A stretch of DNA of 64,000 bases from Clostridia bacterium. Lineage in GTDB: Bacteria > Bacillota > Clostridia > Christensenellales > Aristaeellaceae. Every line of letters begins with the position of its first letter. Position 1 is the stretch's first letter. The stretch lies in the NCBI GenBank assembly GCA_017470145.1, contig JAFUFB010000004.1:19489-83488 (forward strand). Direction: 5' to 3'. The translations under genes and the position numbers were made by a program. Below the pieces are notes generated by a model. It searched no databases. It was not told the DNA's origin and saw only the letters and a program-made list of their open reading frames with translations. Positions 16,783-24,085 of this stretch are shown piece by piece.

Positions 16783-17149
16783 GAATCAATTTCAAGCAGG
16801 AGATGATTCCTTTTGAAAAGGTGCTGAGAGGCAATCTGCACTGTACTTTCGCGGTAAACTTCCGCTGTTATCTGTTTTTGTTTGGGGATAGTCTAAGAGC
16901 GATCTGAATCATCTTGCACTCAGAAAGTATGGTCTGTAGTGAAAAGACCACTAAGGAAGTTTGGAACAAAGGAAGCTTCAGACGACATTTTGAAGAAAAC
17001 TTTTCCACCTGTGCGGCTGGCATTTCGATGGAGTGTGCCTGGGAGACAGGGGATCATATGCTACGCGTGCTGAACAGCTCACGGTACGCTATGATCCATG
17101 CCTGATAATCAAACCCATTTGACGGACTGCATAGAAAGGATGTGATCCC
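16783..17149. other. Non-coding interval, nothing certain
   Basis: No reading frame here has a convincing ribosome binding site or family resemblance. The 63-codon frame at 16914-17105 looks fortuitous. A short match GTAAACTTCCGCTGT at 16854-16868 resembles the 23-base repeat found at 23860 and 27811. Confidence 0.4.
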
Positions 17150-17416
17150 ATGACCCATTTTATCCCAAGGGAAAAGCTGGGGAAGAAAGCCCGTAAAAGG
17201 CTGGACTCCCTGAGGCGTAATGTTTGGGACTTTTCACCGGTCACCAGAACGGTGGAGAGCAAGAAGGTATACAACAGGAAGCGAAAAACCCGCGATGTCC
17301 AGAATGACTGGCATGGCGGGTTTTTCATGTCACGTAAAACGGAGGCCGTTCTCCATGTTTCGTCTATGTGCCAACCTTACAGCTGTAAAAAAATCCTTAT
17401 TTTTCGGAAAGGGTGA
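17150..17416 (+). CDS. Small very basic conserved protein
   Basis: The first ~45 residues ('MTHFIPREKLGKKARKRLD', then 'SPVTRTVESKKVYNRK') are rich in Lys/Arg. They resemble a short, widespread but uncharacterised Clostridia protein with the pattern KKARR-L-D-RR-W-F-PVTR-V-SKK-YNRK. AGAAAGGATG precedes the ATG. The open frame continues to 88 residues, but from about residue 45 it runs through a strong terminator-like hairpin (17284-17325). The real protein may therefore end earlier through a frameshift, or the tail may be spurious. The density of basic residues suggests RNA or ribosome contact, an inference only. Confidence 0.55.
   Translation: MTHFIPREKLGKKARKRLDSLRRNVWDFSPVTRTVESKKVYNRKRKTRDVQNDWHGGFFMSRKTEAVLHVSSMCQPYSCKKILIFRKG
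17284..17325 (+). terminator. Strong hairpin overlapping the end of the basic protein gene
   Basis: AAAAACCCGC (17284-17293) pairs with GCGGGTTTTT (17316-17325), with an inner CCAG/CTGG stem around AATGA. It ends in five T. It lies inside the downstream half of the open frame beginning at 17150. Confidence 0.75.
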
Positions 17417-17460
17417 CGCAGTTAGAGTTTATCTGCAGAGTTCGGCATTGTTTTAAAGGA

Positions 17461-17841
17461 TCAAACGCCTTCCACTTGCCCCAATACCACATATCCGGCA
17501 TTCTGTACAGCCTGACGAAGAGTAGTTTCGTCGGGCTTCTTTTTGGCGCGGACGGTGGCCTGATGATTCAAAATGCGGACATCAGCCCATATGCCCTCCA
17601 AGCTGTTCAGGGCGTTTTCTACCCTGCGGGCGCAGTTTTCACAGGTCATTCCGCCAATCTGGAGGGTCACCTGGAAGGGATAATGGGATTTGTTGCGGTC
17701 CTGAATGGAAACGCGGGCTTCCGTCTGCTCCCGCTCCCCGCAGCATCCGCCGCCCCGGCGGGCTTTGCGCACGCTACGTCCTACCGCCCAGCCCAGCAGG
17801 CTGGCCAGCAGCAAAATCAGCACAATTTCCATGATATTCAT
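17461..17841 (-). CDS. Membrane-tethered HMA-domain metal-binding protein
   Basis: A 126-residue protein. An N-terminal membrane helix (MNIMEIVLILLLASLLGWAV) leads to a basic and Cys-rich stretch (RKARRGGGCCGE), then a heavy-metal-associated domain from ~60 to 122 with the metal motif GGMTCENCARRVENAL. Such domains bind Cu(I) or similar metals, in chaperones and P-type ATPases. The start at 17841 follows AGGAAAGAG and overlaps the stop of the preceding Cys-rich peptide by four bases (ATGA). It is the last gene of the feo operon. The N-terminus itself resembles FeoB-associated peptides, so it may be a fusion of that peptide with an HMA domain. Metal specificity is not predictable here. Confidence 0.82.
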   Translation of the reverse strand: MNIMEIVLILLLASLLGWAVGRSVRKARRGGGCCGEREQTEARVSIQDRNKSHYPFQVTLQIGGMTCENCARRVENALNSLEGIWADVRILNHQATVRAKKKPDETTLRQAVQNAGYVVLGQVEGV

Positions 17842-17990
17842 TGACTCTTTCCTGCCTTTCCCGGGCAAAGCTGTACGCAGGAGGCGCAGCAGCCGGAGCA
17901 GCCCCGCTGTTTGCTCCTTCGCAGATGGCGAACAGCTATCGCTACCGCGGCTGCGATCAGCAGTAAGATCAATCCATCCCAAATATTCAT
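17838..17990 (-). CDS. FeoB-associated Cys-rich membrane peptide
   Basis: A 50-residue peptide beginning MNIWDGLILLLIAAAVAIAV, one membrane helix, then RHLRRSKQR and a cysteine cluster (CSGCCASCVQLC). This is the PF12669 pattern found directly after feoB in Firmicutes. It begins seven bases after the feoAB stop and its own stop overlaps the next start. It is thought to assist ferrous iron transport or bind metal at the membrane, but its exact role is unknown. Confidence 0.85.
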   Translation of the reverse strand: MNIWDGLILLLIAAAVAIAVRHLRRSKQRGCSGCCASCVQLCPGKAGKSQ

Positions 17991-17997
17991 CCTGTGA

Positions 17998-20337
17998 TTA
18001 CCCCCATCCCAGCGCGAGACCGATCATCCGCACGATCAGCGCGGCTATCCAGCCCAGCAAGCATTGCCAGCCCACCAAAGAGATGGCCCATTTGGCGCCC
18101 AACTCCCGCTTCACAGAGGCAACCGCGGCCACGCAGGGAGTGTACAGCAGGCTGAACACCAGCATGGAAGCGGCGGCCAGGGCGCTGATGCCCGCCAGTC
18201 CGTTGCTGAAGAGCACTTCCATCACCGAGACCACGCTTTCCTTCGCCATGAACCCGCTGATCAGGGAGGTTACAATCCGCCAGTCTCCCAGACCGACGGG
18301 ACGCATGATGGGCGCGATGACCCCGGCGATGGCCGCCATGATGCTGTCGGCGGAATCCTCCACCAGATTGAAACGGAAATCAAAGCTTTGCAGAAACCAG
18401 ACCACGATGGTGGCGATCAGAATGACAGAAAAAGCCTTCTGCAGGAAATCCTTCGCCTTTTCCCACAGCAGCTGCGCTACATTTCGCAGGCTGGGCAGCC
18501 GATAATTCGGCAGCTCCATGACGAAAGGAACCGCCTCCCCGCGGAAAAGGGTCTTCTTAAACAGCAGGGCCACTAAAATCCCGACCAGGATGCCCAGGAG
18601 ATACAGCCCCGTAATGATCCACCAGCTGGAGCCCGGGAAGAAGGCCGAAACAAAGAATCCATAGATGGGCAGCTTGGCCGTGCAGCTCATGAAGGGCGTC
18701 AGCAGGATGGTCATCTTTCGATCCCGTTCGCTGGGGAGGGTTCGCGTGGACATGACCGCGGGCACGGAGCAGCCGAAGCCGATCAGCATGGGCACGATGG
18801 AACGGCCGGAGAGGCCGATTTTCCGCAGCAGCTTATCCATAAAGAAGGCCACCCGGGCAATGTATCCGCTGTCCTCCAACAAGGAAAGGAACAGGAACAT
18901 GGTCACGATGATGGGCAGGAAACTGAGCACGCTGCCGACACCCTCGAAGATGCCATCCAGCACCAGGCTCTGGATCTCCTCGTTCACGCCGCCGGCGGCC
19001 ATGGCGCTTTCCACCAGGCCGGCCAGGGCATCGATGCCCTCCTGCAGCAGATCCTGCAGGAAGGGGCCAATGAGGCTGAAGGTGAGATAAAACACGACGG
19101 CCATAATGGCGACGAACACCGGCAGGGCGGTCCATTTTCCGGTCAACAGCCGGTCGATCCGCTGGCTGCGAAGATGCTCCTTGCTCTCCCGGGGCTTGGT
19201 GACGCAGTCCGCGCAGACCTTCTCGATATAGGTGAAGCGCATGTCCGCGATGGCGGCGCTGCGATCCATCCCCCGTTCCTTCTCCATCTGCAGGACGATA
19301 TGCTCCAGGGTTTCCCGCTCGTTTTGATCCAGATTCAATTGGGCGGTAATCAGCTCATCGCCTTCTATGGCTTTGCTGGCCGCAAATCGGACGGGGAGTT
19401 TCGCGGCCTGGGCGTGATCCTCGATCAGATGGATCACCGCGTGCAGACAGCGATGCACCGCGCCGCCATGGTCTCCGGCATCGCAAAAGTCCTGCCGTAG
19501 GGGCTTTTCCTGATATTTGGCGATGTGGATCGCGTGCTTCACCAGCTCCTCGATCCCTTGGTTCTTCGCCGCGGAAATGGGCACCACCGGCACGCCTAGC
19601 ATGGCCTCCATCGCATTGATGTCCACCGCGCCATGGTTACCGGTCATTTCGTCCATCATATTCAGCGCCACCACAGTGGGAACGCCCATCTCCAGCAGCT
19701 GCATGGTCAGATATAGGCTGCGCTCAATGCTGGTCACATCCACGATGTTGATGATGGCGCTGGGATTTTCGTTCAGCACAAAGTTTCGGGACACCAGCTC
19801 CTCGCTGGAATAGGGACTCATGGAATAGATGCCGGGGAGATCAGTGATCAGGGTATTCTCGTGCCCCCGGATGGCGCCGTCCTTTCGATCCACCGTAACG
19901 CCGGGAAAATTTCCGACATGCTGGTTGGCGCCCGTCAGCTGGTTGAACAGCGTCGTCTTTCCGCTGTTTTGATTCCCTACCAGGGCAAAGGTCAGCCGAG
20001 TCCCCTCAGGCAGCGGATTGCCGCTGCCCTTGGGATGAAACTTTCCTTCCTCCCCCAGGCCGGGATGGTCCATGGTTTTCTTCTTCGGAGGAGAGGAAAC
20101 GGGGGCTTTCGCCGCCACCTGGGTAATCTCGATGTTCTCCCCGTCCGCCAGGCGCAGCGTCAGCTCGTATTCATGAATCCGGATCTCCATGGGATCCCCC
20201 ATGGGAGCCAGCTTCATCACGGTGACTTCCGCTCCGGGCAGCATCCCCATATCCAGCAGATGCTGCCGCAGGGCGCCTTCTCCGCCAACCTGATCGATTC
20301 GGGCGCTCTGCCCGGGCTTCAGCTCATTCAACGTCAT
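17998..20337 (-). CDS. feoB: Fused FeoA-FeoB ferrous iron transporter
   Basis: A 779-residue fusion. Residues 1-75 are a FeoA SH3-like domain ('LNELKPGQSARI..VGG.GALRQHLLDMGMLPGAEV'). A linker of ~40 residues follows, then the FeoB GTPase: G1 GNQNSGKT at 121-128, 'GNFPGVTVD' switch I, G3 DLPGIYS near 166, G4 LNMMDE. The membrane part from ~405 contains two Gate domains with the transport motif GFGCSVPAVMSTRT and several spans. FeoB imports Fe(II) across the cytoplasmic membrane; FeoA is a required partner, here covalently joined. It heads an operon with the Cys-rich peptide and the HMA protein. Confidence 0.95.
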   Translation of the reverse strand: MTLNELKPGQSARIDQVGGEGALRQHLLDMGMLPGAEVTVMKLAPMGDPMEIRIHEYELTLRLADGENIEITQVAAKAPVSSPPKKKTMDHPGLGEEGKFHPKGSGNPLPEGTRLTFALVGNQNSGKTTLFNQLTGANQHVGNFPGVTVDRKDGAIRGHENTLITDLPGIYSMSPYSSEELVSRNFVLNENPSAIINIVDVTSIERSLYLTMQLLEMGVPTVVALNMMDEMTGNHGAVDINAMEAMLGVPVVPISAAKNQGIEELVKHAIHIAKYQEKPLRQDFCDAGDHGGAVHRCLHAVIHLIEDHAQAAKLPVRFAASKAIEGDELITAQLNLDQNERETLEHIVLQMEKERGMDRSAAIADMRFTYIEKVCADCVTKPRESKEHLRSQRIDRLLTGKWTALPVFVAIMAVVFYLTFSLIGPFLQDLLQEGIDALAGLVESAMAAGGVNEEIQSLVLDGIFEGVGSVLSFLPIIVTMFLFLSLLEDSGYIARVAFFMDKLLRKIGLSGRSIVPMLIGFGCSVPAVMSTRTLPSERDRKMTILLTPFMSCTAKLPIYGFFVSAFFPGSSWWIITGLYLLGILVGILVALLFKKTLFRGEAVPFVMELPNYRLPSLRNVAQLLWEKAKDFLQKAFSVILIATIVVWFLQSFDFRFNLVEDSADSIMAAIAGVIAPIMRPVGLGDWRIVTSLISGFMAKESVVSVMEVLFSNGLAGISALAAASMLVFSLLYTPCVAAVASVKRELGAKWAISLVGWQCLLGWIAALIVRMIGLALGWG

Positions 20338-20411
20338 GGTTCTTTCCCCGTTCCCTCTGTTACTTTCTTTTGTACTGAAAAATCATCCTGGTACATTGCA
20401 AAACGACATGA

Positions 20412-21392
20412 TTACCACTGGGGATGAATGGTTTCCCGCAGATAATGATCATAGATCTCCCGCACGGCCTGCATCTGGGCATCGGTGAGCGGGGGAAGCT
20501 CCGCGGCCTTTACATTGTCATTGACCTGGGAGGCTCTGCTGGCGCCGGGAATGACCACGCTAACCTCGGGATGCATGAGAATCCAGCGAATGGCGAGGGG
20601 AGCCAAATCAACGGTACCGAAGGCTTTTTTCAGCGCGTCCACCGCTTCCAGTCCCAGTTCGTAGGGCACGCCGGAGAAGGTTTCCCCCTTGTCGAAGGAG
20701 GCGCCTTCCCGGTTGTAGCTGCGGTGATCCTTGGGCCCAAAGGCGGTATCCAGGGTATATTTTCCCGTCAGCAGGCCGCTGGCCAGGGGAACCCGGGCGA
20801 TGATGCCCACGTTCTTTTGCGCCGCCAGGGGGAATAATTGCTCCAGAGGCTTGAGCCGGAACATATTGAAGATGACCTCCATGGCGGAGACGTCATATTC
20901 CATGGCCTGGATTCCTTCCTCTACCTTTTCAATGCTCACGCCATAATCGGCGATTTTGCCCAGCTCCTTTTGCCGATCCAGCTCCGCAAAGATGTCGTCC
21001 CGAGAAAAGACGGGGGTGGGTGGGCAATGGAGCAGAATCATATCCAGCTTTTCCAGCTTCATGCGCTGGAGGCTGTCCTCGATAAAGCCGGCGATGGCGG
21101 CGGGAGTGTATTGTTCCGCCGTGTGGGGATTCAGTCTGCGGCCGCATTTGGTCGTGATATAGAACTTGTCCGGATGGGCGGAGATGTATTCGCCGATGGT
21201 TTCCTCGCTTTTTCCTCCGTTGTAAACATCTGCCGTGTCGATGAAGGTGATGCCGGCTTCCTCTGCCGCTTCCAGGATGCGGAAGGCTTCCTCCCGGTTA
21301 AAGGGATCGCCCCACTTGGTTCCCAGCTGCCAGGTACCCAGACCGATTTCTGATACCTTTTTGCCCGTCTTGCCCAAAGTGCGAAGATTCAT
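20412..21392 (-). CDS. Aldo/keto reductase
   Basis: A 326-residue NADPH-dependent TIM-barrel oxidoreductase. The catalytic tetrad is visible: Asp and Tyr in 'FIDTADVYNGGKSEE', Lys in 'ITTKCG' and His in 'ILLHCPP'. The C-terminal 'VIPGASRASQVNDN' is the phosphate-binding loop for the cofactor. The nearest well-known relatives are YhdN/AKR11-like general stress reductases. The gene is minus strand, downstream of the thioesterase by about 27 bases, so the two may share a transcript. Physiological substrate unknown. Confidence 0.92.
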   Translation of the reverse strand: MNLRTLGKTGKKVSEIGLGTWQLGTKWGDPFNREEAFRILEAAEEAGITFIDTADVYNGGKSEETIGEYISAHPDKFYITTKCGRRLNPHTAEQYTPAAIAGFIEDSLQRMKLEKLDMILLHCPPTPVFSRDDIFAELDRQKELGKIADYGVSIEKVEEGIQAMEYDVSAMEVIFNMFRLKPLEQLFPLAAQKNVGIIARVPLASGLLTGKYTLDTAFGPKDHRSYNREGASFDKGETFSGVPYELGLEAVDALKKAFGTVDLAPLAIRWILMHPEVSVVIPGASRASQVNDNVKAAELPPLTDAQMQAVREIYDHYLRETIHPQW

Positions 21393-21419
21393 GATTGCTT
21401 CCTCCTAAAAATTGTTTTT

Positions 21420-21866
21420 TTATGATCTCGCGAGGCGGATCTTTCTCCGAAGAATCGCGGCCTCGTATTCTTTGATTTCTTCCTCTGTTTCAGGCACCAG
21501 GGGTGGTACTTTGGCGGGCTGATCATTTTCATCCAGGGCCACAAAAACCACGTAAGCCCGGTTGATCAGCTCCTGGGTGCCGTCCAGCTTTTCCACCAGG
21601 CTGTCTACGCGCACCTCCAGGGAGGTGTTCCCCGTCCAGGTGACCCCGGCCTCCTGAATCACCGTGTCGTTCAGATAGGCAGGCTTCAGGAAGGTCAGGT
21701 TATCGATGCAGACCGTGGTGACGGCCTTTTGTGTGTAACGCCGGGCGGCGACCGCGCCTACTACGTCGATCCAAGCCATGATCTGGCCGCCGAAGAGCCT
21801 GGGCTTGGCATAGCCGTTGCAATGCTGCGGCATAACGATTTGTACGGTGCTGGCTGTTGTCTTCAT
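21420..21866 (-). CDS. Hotdog-fold acyl-CoA thioesterase
   Basis: A 148-residue thioesterase of the YciA/BFIT-like group ('GYAKPRLFGGQIMAWIDVVGAVAARRY' is the hotdog helix with the catalytic Asp, followed by 'VTTVCIDNLTFLKPA'). It hydrolyses acyl-CoA to free CoA; chain length not predictable. The ATG at 21866 is chosen because AAAAAGGATCG precedes it and the hotdog domain begins right there; the open frame extends to 21941 without support. Upstream of the aldo/keto reductase in the same direction. Confidence 0.88.
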   Translation of the reverse strand: MKTTASTVQIVMPQHCNGYAKPRLFGGQIMAWIDVVGAVAARRYTQKAVTTVCIDNLTFLKPAYLNDTVIQEAGVTWTGNTSLEVRVDSLVEKLDGTQELINRAYVVFVALDENDQPAKVPPLVPETEEEIKEYEAAILRRKIRLARS

Positions 21867-22026
21867 GGGTGTACGATCCTTTTTGCGTATTTTGCCACAG
21901 GCGAGGGGGATTTGCTGTGCATAGCCTCGAAGCTCACCCATTATAACCGCATATAGGCTTTATGGGAAGAGAAATTTAAAATATATTATGCGTGGAAAAA
22001 TAATGGAGATAACAGGGTTCGGGGGA

Positions 22027-22055
22027 TTGAAGAATCGGCGCGAGCAAAGTATAAT
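22027..22055 (+). promoter_or_regulatory. Promoter of the methyltransferase-membrane protein pair
   Basis: TTGAAG at 22027-22032 and a perfect TATAAT at 22050-22055 with a 17-base spacer. Transcription would begin near 22062, right at the first strand of the leader structure. Confidence 0.65.
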
Positions 22056-22061
22056 TGTAAG

Positions 22062-22204
22062 CGACGGCTAACATCCCGCGACGCGGTTTTGGGAGGTGAC
22101 TGTGGAGCAGGCTTTCATTCAGAAATTGGGTTAGCCGAAACTAACGGATGTAGGGCAGGAAGATGCTATATCGGATCTGTGTGGAAGGGATTGGGTGATG
22201 AAAC
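22062..22204 (+). promoter_or_regulatory. Structured 5' leader, riboswitch-like, class unknown
   Basis: The leader is about 140 bases. CGGCTAAC (22065-22072) pairs perfectly with GTTAGCCG (22130-22137), closing a domain that contains a TCCC/GGGA hairpin (22074-22094). ACATCC (22071-22076) could alternatively pair with GGATGT (22146-22151), overlapping the closing stem by two bases. I could not match it to a known riboswitch consensus. Confidence 0.4.
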
Positions 22205-23002
22205 ATGGGAAAGCTTCAAATTTCCGGTGTGCCGGAGACAATGATTCAAACACTTTACGCGAGGGCAAAAGAATCGCAAAAAGAAAACCCGCTTATTTTT
22301 GATCTGCAGGCCGTTGAGATCGTGAATCAGCTTGATTACGATTTTGCTGCGGCTGACAGGGACTTCAAAATGAGCGCCGGTGTTATTGCCAGAACTATCC
22401 TATTAGACAATATGACAAAGCGATATATAGACGAACATCCTGAAGCGACCGTGATCAACCTGGCCTGTGGCATGGACACCCGCGTATACCGTGTCGACAA
22501 TGGGAAAATACGATGGTTCAATCTGGACCTTCCGGAAACTATTGCTGTCAGAAAACAGTTTTTGCAGGAAGAAGGTCGCATTTCCATGATTGCCGCGTCC
22601 GCCATGGACGAGGCATGGACAGCATCGATTGGCGCAGTCACGGGCGATCTGCTGGTTATCGTGGAGGGATTGACCATGTATTTGACCGAACAGGACGTCA
22701 AACAGATGCTTTCCATCATTGCGTCGCATTTTAAGACGTGTTCGGTCACTGTATTTCTGGAATACATGTCTCCGCTGGTCGTAAAGCGGGTCAAGGAAAA
22801 ATCCATCGACCAAAGCGGAGCGAAATTTACATGGGGCGCAAAAAACGGCGCGGAGATCAGTCGGCTTTCGCCATCCTTTCATCTGATTGAGGACAGAAGT
22901 CTTGTTGAGGGCATGGAGGTCATGTATCCGATTTACAAAGTGATCGGGAAAATCAAACCGATCCGGAATCTTTCAAATAAAATCGCAGTATTGTGCCTGT
23001 GA
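22205..23002 (+). CDS. SAM-dependent methyltransferase, leucine carboxyl methyltransferase-like
   Basis: A 265-residue class I methyltransferase of the LCM/PpmC-like family (often called O-methyltransferase involved in polyketide synthesis). Motifs: 'VINLACGMDTRVYRVDNG' for SAM binding (~80-97), 'WFNLDLPETIAVRK' for the acidic loop, and 'LVIVEGLTMYLTEQDV' (motif IV region), which is highly typical of the group. No biosynthetic cluster surrounds it, so its substrate is unknown. The next gene starts 21 bases later on the same strand. Its mRNA appears to carry a structured leader. Confidence 0.88.
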   Translation: MGKLQISGVPETMIQTLYARAKESQKENPLIFDLQAVEIVNQLDYDFAAADRDFKMSAGVIARTILLDNMTKRYIDEHPEATVINLACGMDTRVYRVDNGKIRWFNLDLPETIAVRKQFLQEEGRISMIAASAMDEAWTASIGAVTGDLLVIVEGLTMYLTEQDVKQMLSIIASHFKTCSVTVFLEYMSPLVVKRVKEKSIDQSGAKFTWGAKNGAEISRLSPSFHLIEDRSLVEGMEVMYPIYKVIGKIKPIRNLSNKIAVLCL

Positions 23003-23023
23003 CGGGAGGGGAGGGGAGAGGAT

Positions 23024-23509
23024 ATGGTGCTGATTCTGGAATGCTTAGTTGTTTGCTTTATTTTGCTGCTGCCCTGTGTGATATCGATTGCTAACGGGAT
23101 CCATAACGCCACTTTCCTGTTTGAACAGGAGGTGCAGGATCGTGTTGTCAAGATGGGTTTGATCACGCGAGCACAGATTAACAGGAACCAGAAAATCTTT
23201 AAAATTTCCACAATGACCGTCATGATTGCTTTTGTTCTCTGGGCAGTTTATGGCATCAATGGATCCCGTGGATTCTGGCAGCCCTTCTGGGAAGTCTACG
23301 CAATCGCTATGGCGGAGGGGTTGTTTGACCGATTCTTTATTGACTGGTACTGGGTAGGACACACAAAGGCTTGGACGATCCCCGGAACAGAGGATCTCAA
23401 GCCGTACATCCCGAAGAAAACGCTGATCGTGAAGTGGCTGATTGTCATCGTGGGCAACCCCATCATTGCGGCCGTGCTCTCAGGAATCATGCTGTTGATT
23501 CTACCGTAA
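23024..23509 (+). CDS. Membrane protein of unknown function
   Basis: A 161-residue protein with about four membrane segments: residues ~3-24, ~62-80, ~88-108 and ~137-158. A polar loop contains 'HTKAWTIPGTEDLKPYIPK'. GGAGGGGAGAGG precedes the ATG. It follows the LCM-like methyltransferase by 21 bases and is probably co-transcribed. I recognise no named family; the His/Trp/Pro-rich loop is the most conserved-looking part. Confidence 0.75.
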   Translation: MVLILECLVVCFILLLPCVISIANGIHNATFLFEQEVQDRVVKMGLITRAQINRNQKIFKISTMTVMIAFVLWAVYGINGSRGFWQPFWEVYAIAMAEGLFDRFFIDWYWVGHTKAWTIPGTEDLKPYIPKKTLIVKWLIVIVGNPIIAAVLSGIMLLILP

Positions 23510-23815
23510 AGGAGATTGCATTTTGAGGGCCGCAAAGGCAGAGTATGGTCTCTGCTGGACCCACAGGAGTGTGGATTCCTCGATGGATCCGTCTGGAAGG
23601 AAAGAGTGATCCTTGTCTGGACGGTTGGTATCCATCATCAGCAGACAGGTTCCTTTGGCGGCCTGGATCACTGCTTCCATCATGGCAGCATGATTCTGAG
23701 ATTCCCTGGTCAGGTGCGTGTCAGAAATAACGAGAATGCTTTCTGCAACAGTATGAGCATGATAAGCAAACAGAGATAGGAAGAGAATGAGTGCGAGCAG
23801 AAATGTCTTTCTCAT
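23501..23815 (-). pseudogene. Truncated secreted metallophosphoesterase
   Basis: A 104-codon frame with a signal peptide (MRKTFLLALILFLSLFAYHAHTVA) followed by 'ILVISDTHLTRE', the first metal-binding motif (DxH) of calcineurin-like phosphoesterases, and a helix 'MMEAVIQAAKG'. After 'CLLMMDTN', where the GDN motif would be expected, similarity ends. The rest of the enzyme (~250 residues) is missing. The frame's last bases overlap the neighbouring membrane protein gene, so its tail is read-through of unrelated DNA. Confidence 0.7.
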
Positions 23816-23859
23816 GAAAGGGCGACCTCCTTTCGCTTCTCCGTGATGGCCTTTGTTTC

Positions 23860-23882
23860 CTACAGCGGATAGTTTACATCAT
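23860..23882 (+). repeat. 23-base repeat, copy 1
   Basis: CTACAGCGGATAGTTTACAT followed by CAT. It matches 27811-27833 with one difference. Both copies lie in debris next to truncated genes. It could be a terminal repeat of a lost insertion sequence, but no transposase is nearby. Confidence 0.45.
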
Positions 23883-23892
23883 ATTGGAGTTT

Positions 23893-23922
23893 GGATCTGA
23901 TCTTTGGCCGGGGAATGGCTAA
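23893..23922 (+). pseudogene. Tail fragment of an SH3-domain protein gene
   Basis: The plus strand here encodes SDLWPGNG and a stop. A 35-base block (23899-23933) is the inverted copy of 25781-25815, the end of the SH3 protein gene, with two differences. It is a scrap of a duplicated or rearranged gene. Confidence 0.6.
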
Positions 23923-23955
23923 CGCAGGAAACACACGATAAAAAGAATTGAGTTC

Positions 23956-24078
23956 CTATTCCAGCGCAATTTCTTTTCCCACAGGGATGATCAGCCGATT
24001 GGGAACATCAAAAAGCTCTGCCCGGGCAGGATCGAACAGCGAACCGGGAGCCATATGATAGGGGACGCTGTGACTCAA
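23956..24078 (-). pseudogene. C-terminal fragment of an unidentified protein
   Basis: About 40 codons in frame, ending '...DPARAELFDVPNRLIIPVGKEIALE' and a stop. The pattern looks like real protein sequence, but there is no start or upstream part; a stop lies directly upstream and the ATPase gene ends eight bases further. Family not identified. Confidence 0.4.
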
Positions 24079-24085
24079 TCACACA

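Noticed and set aside
16914-17105. 63-codon plus-strand frame upstream of the basic mini-protein
   Set aside because: No ribosome binding site, no family pattern, and irregular composition.
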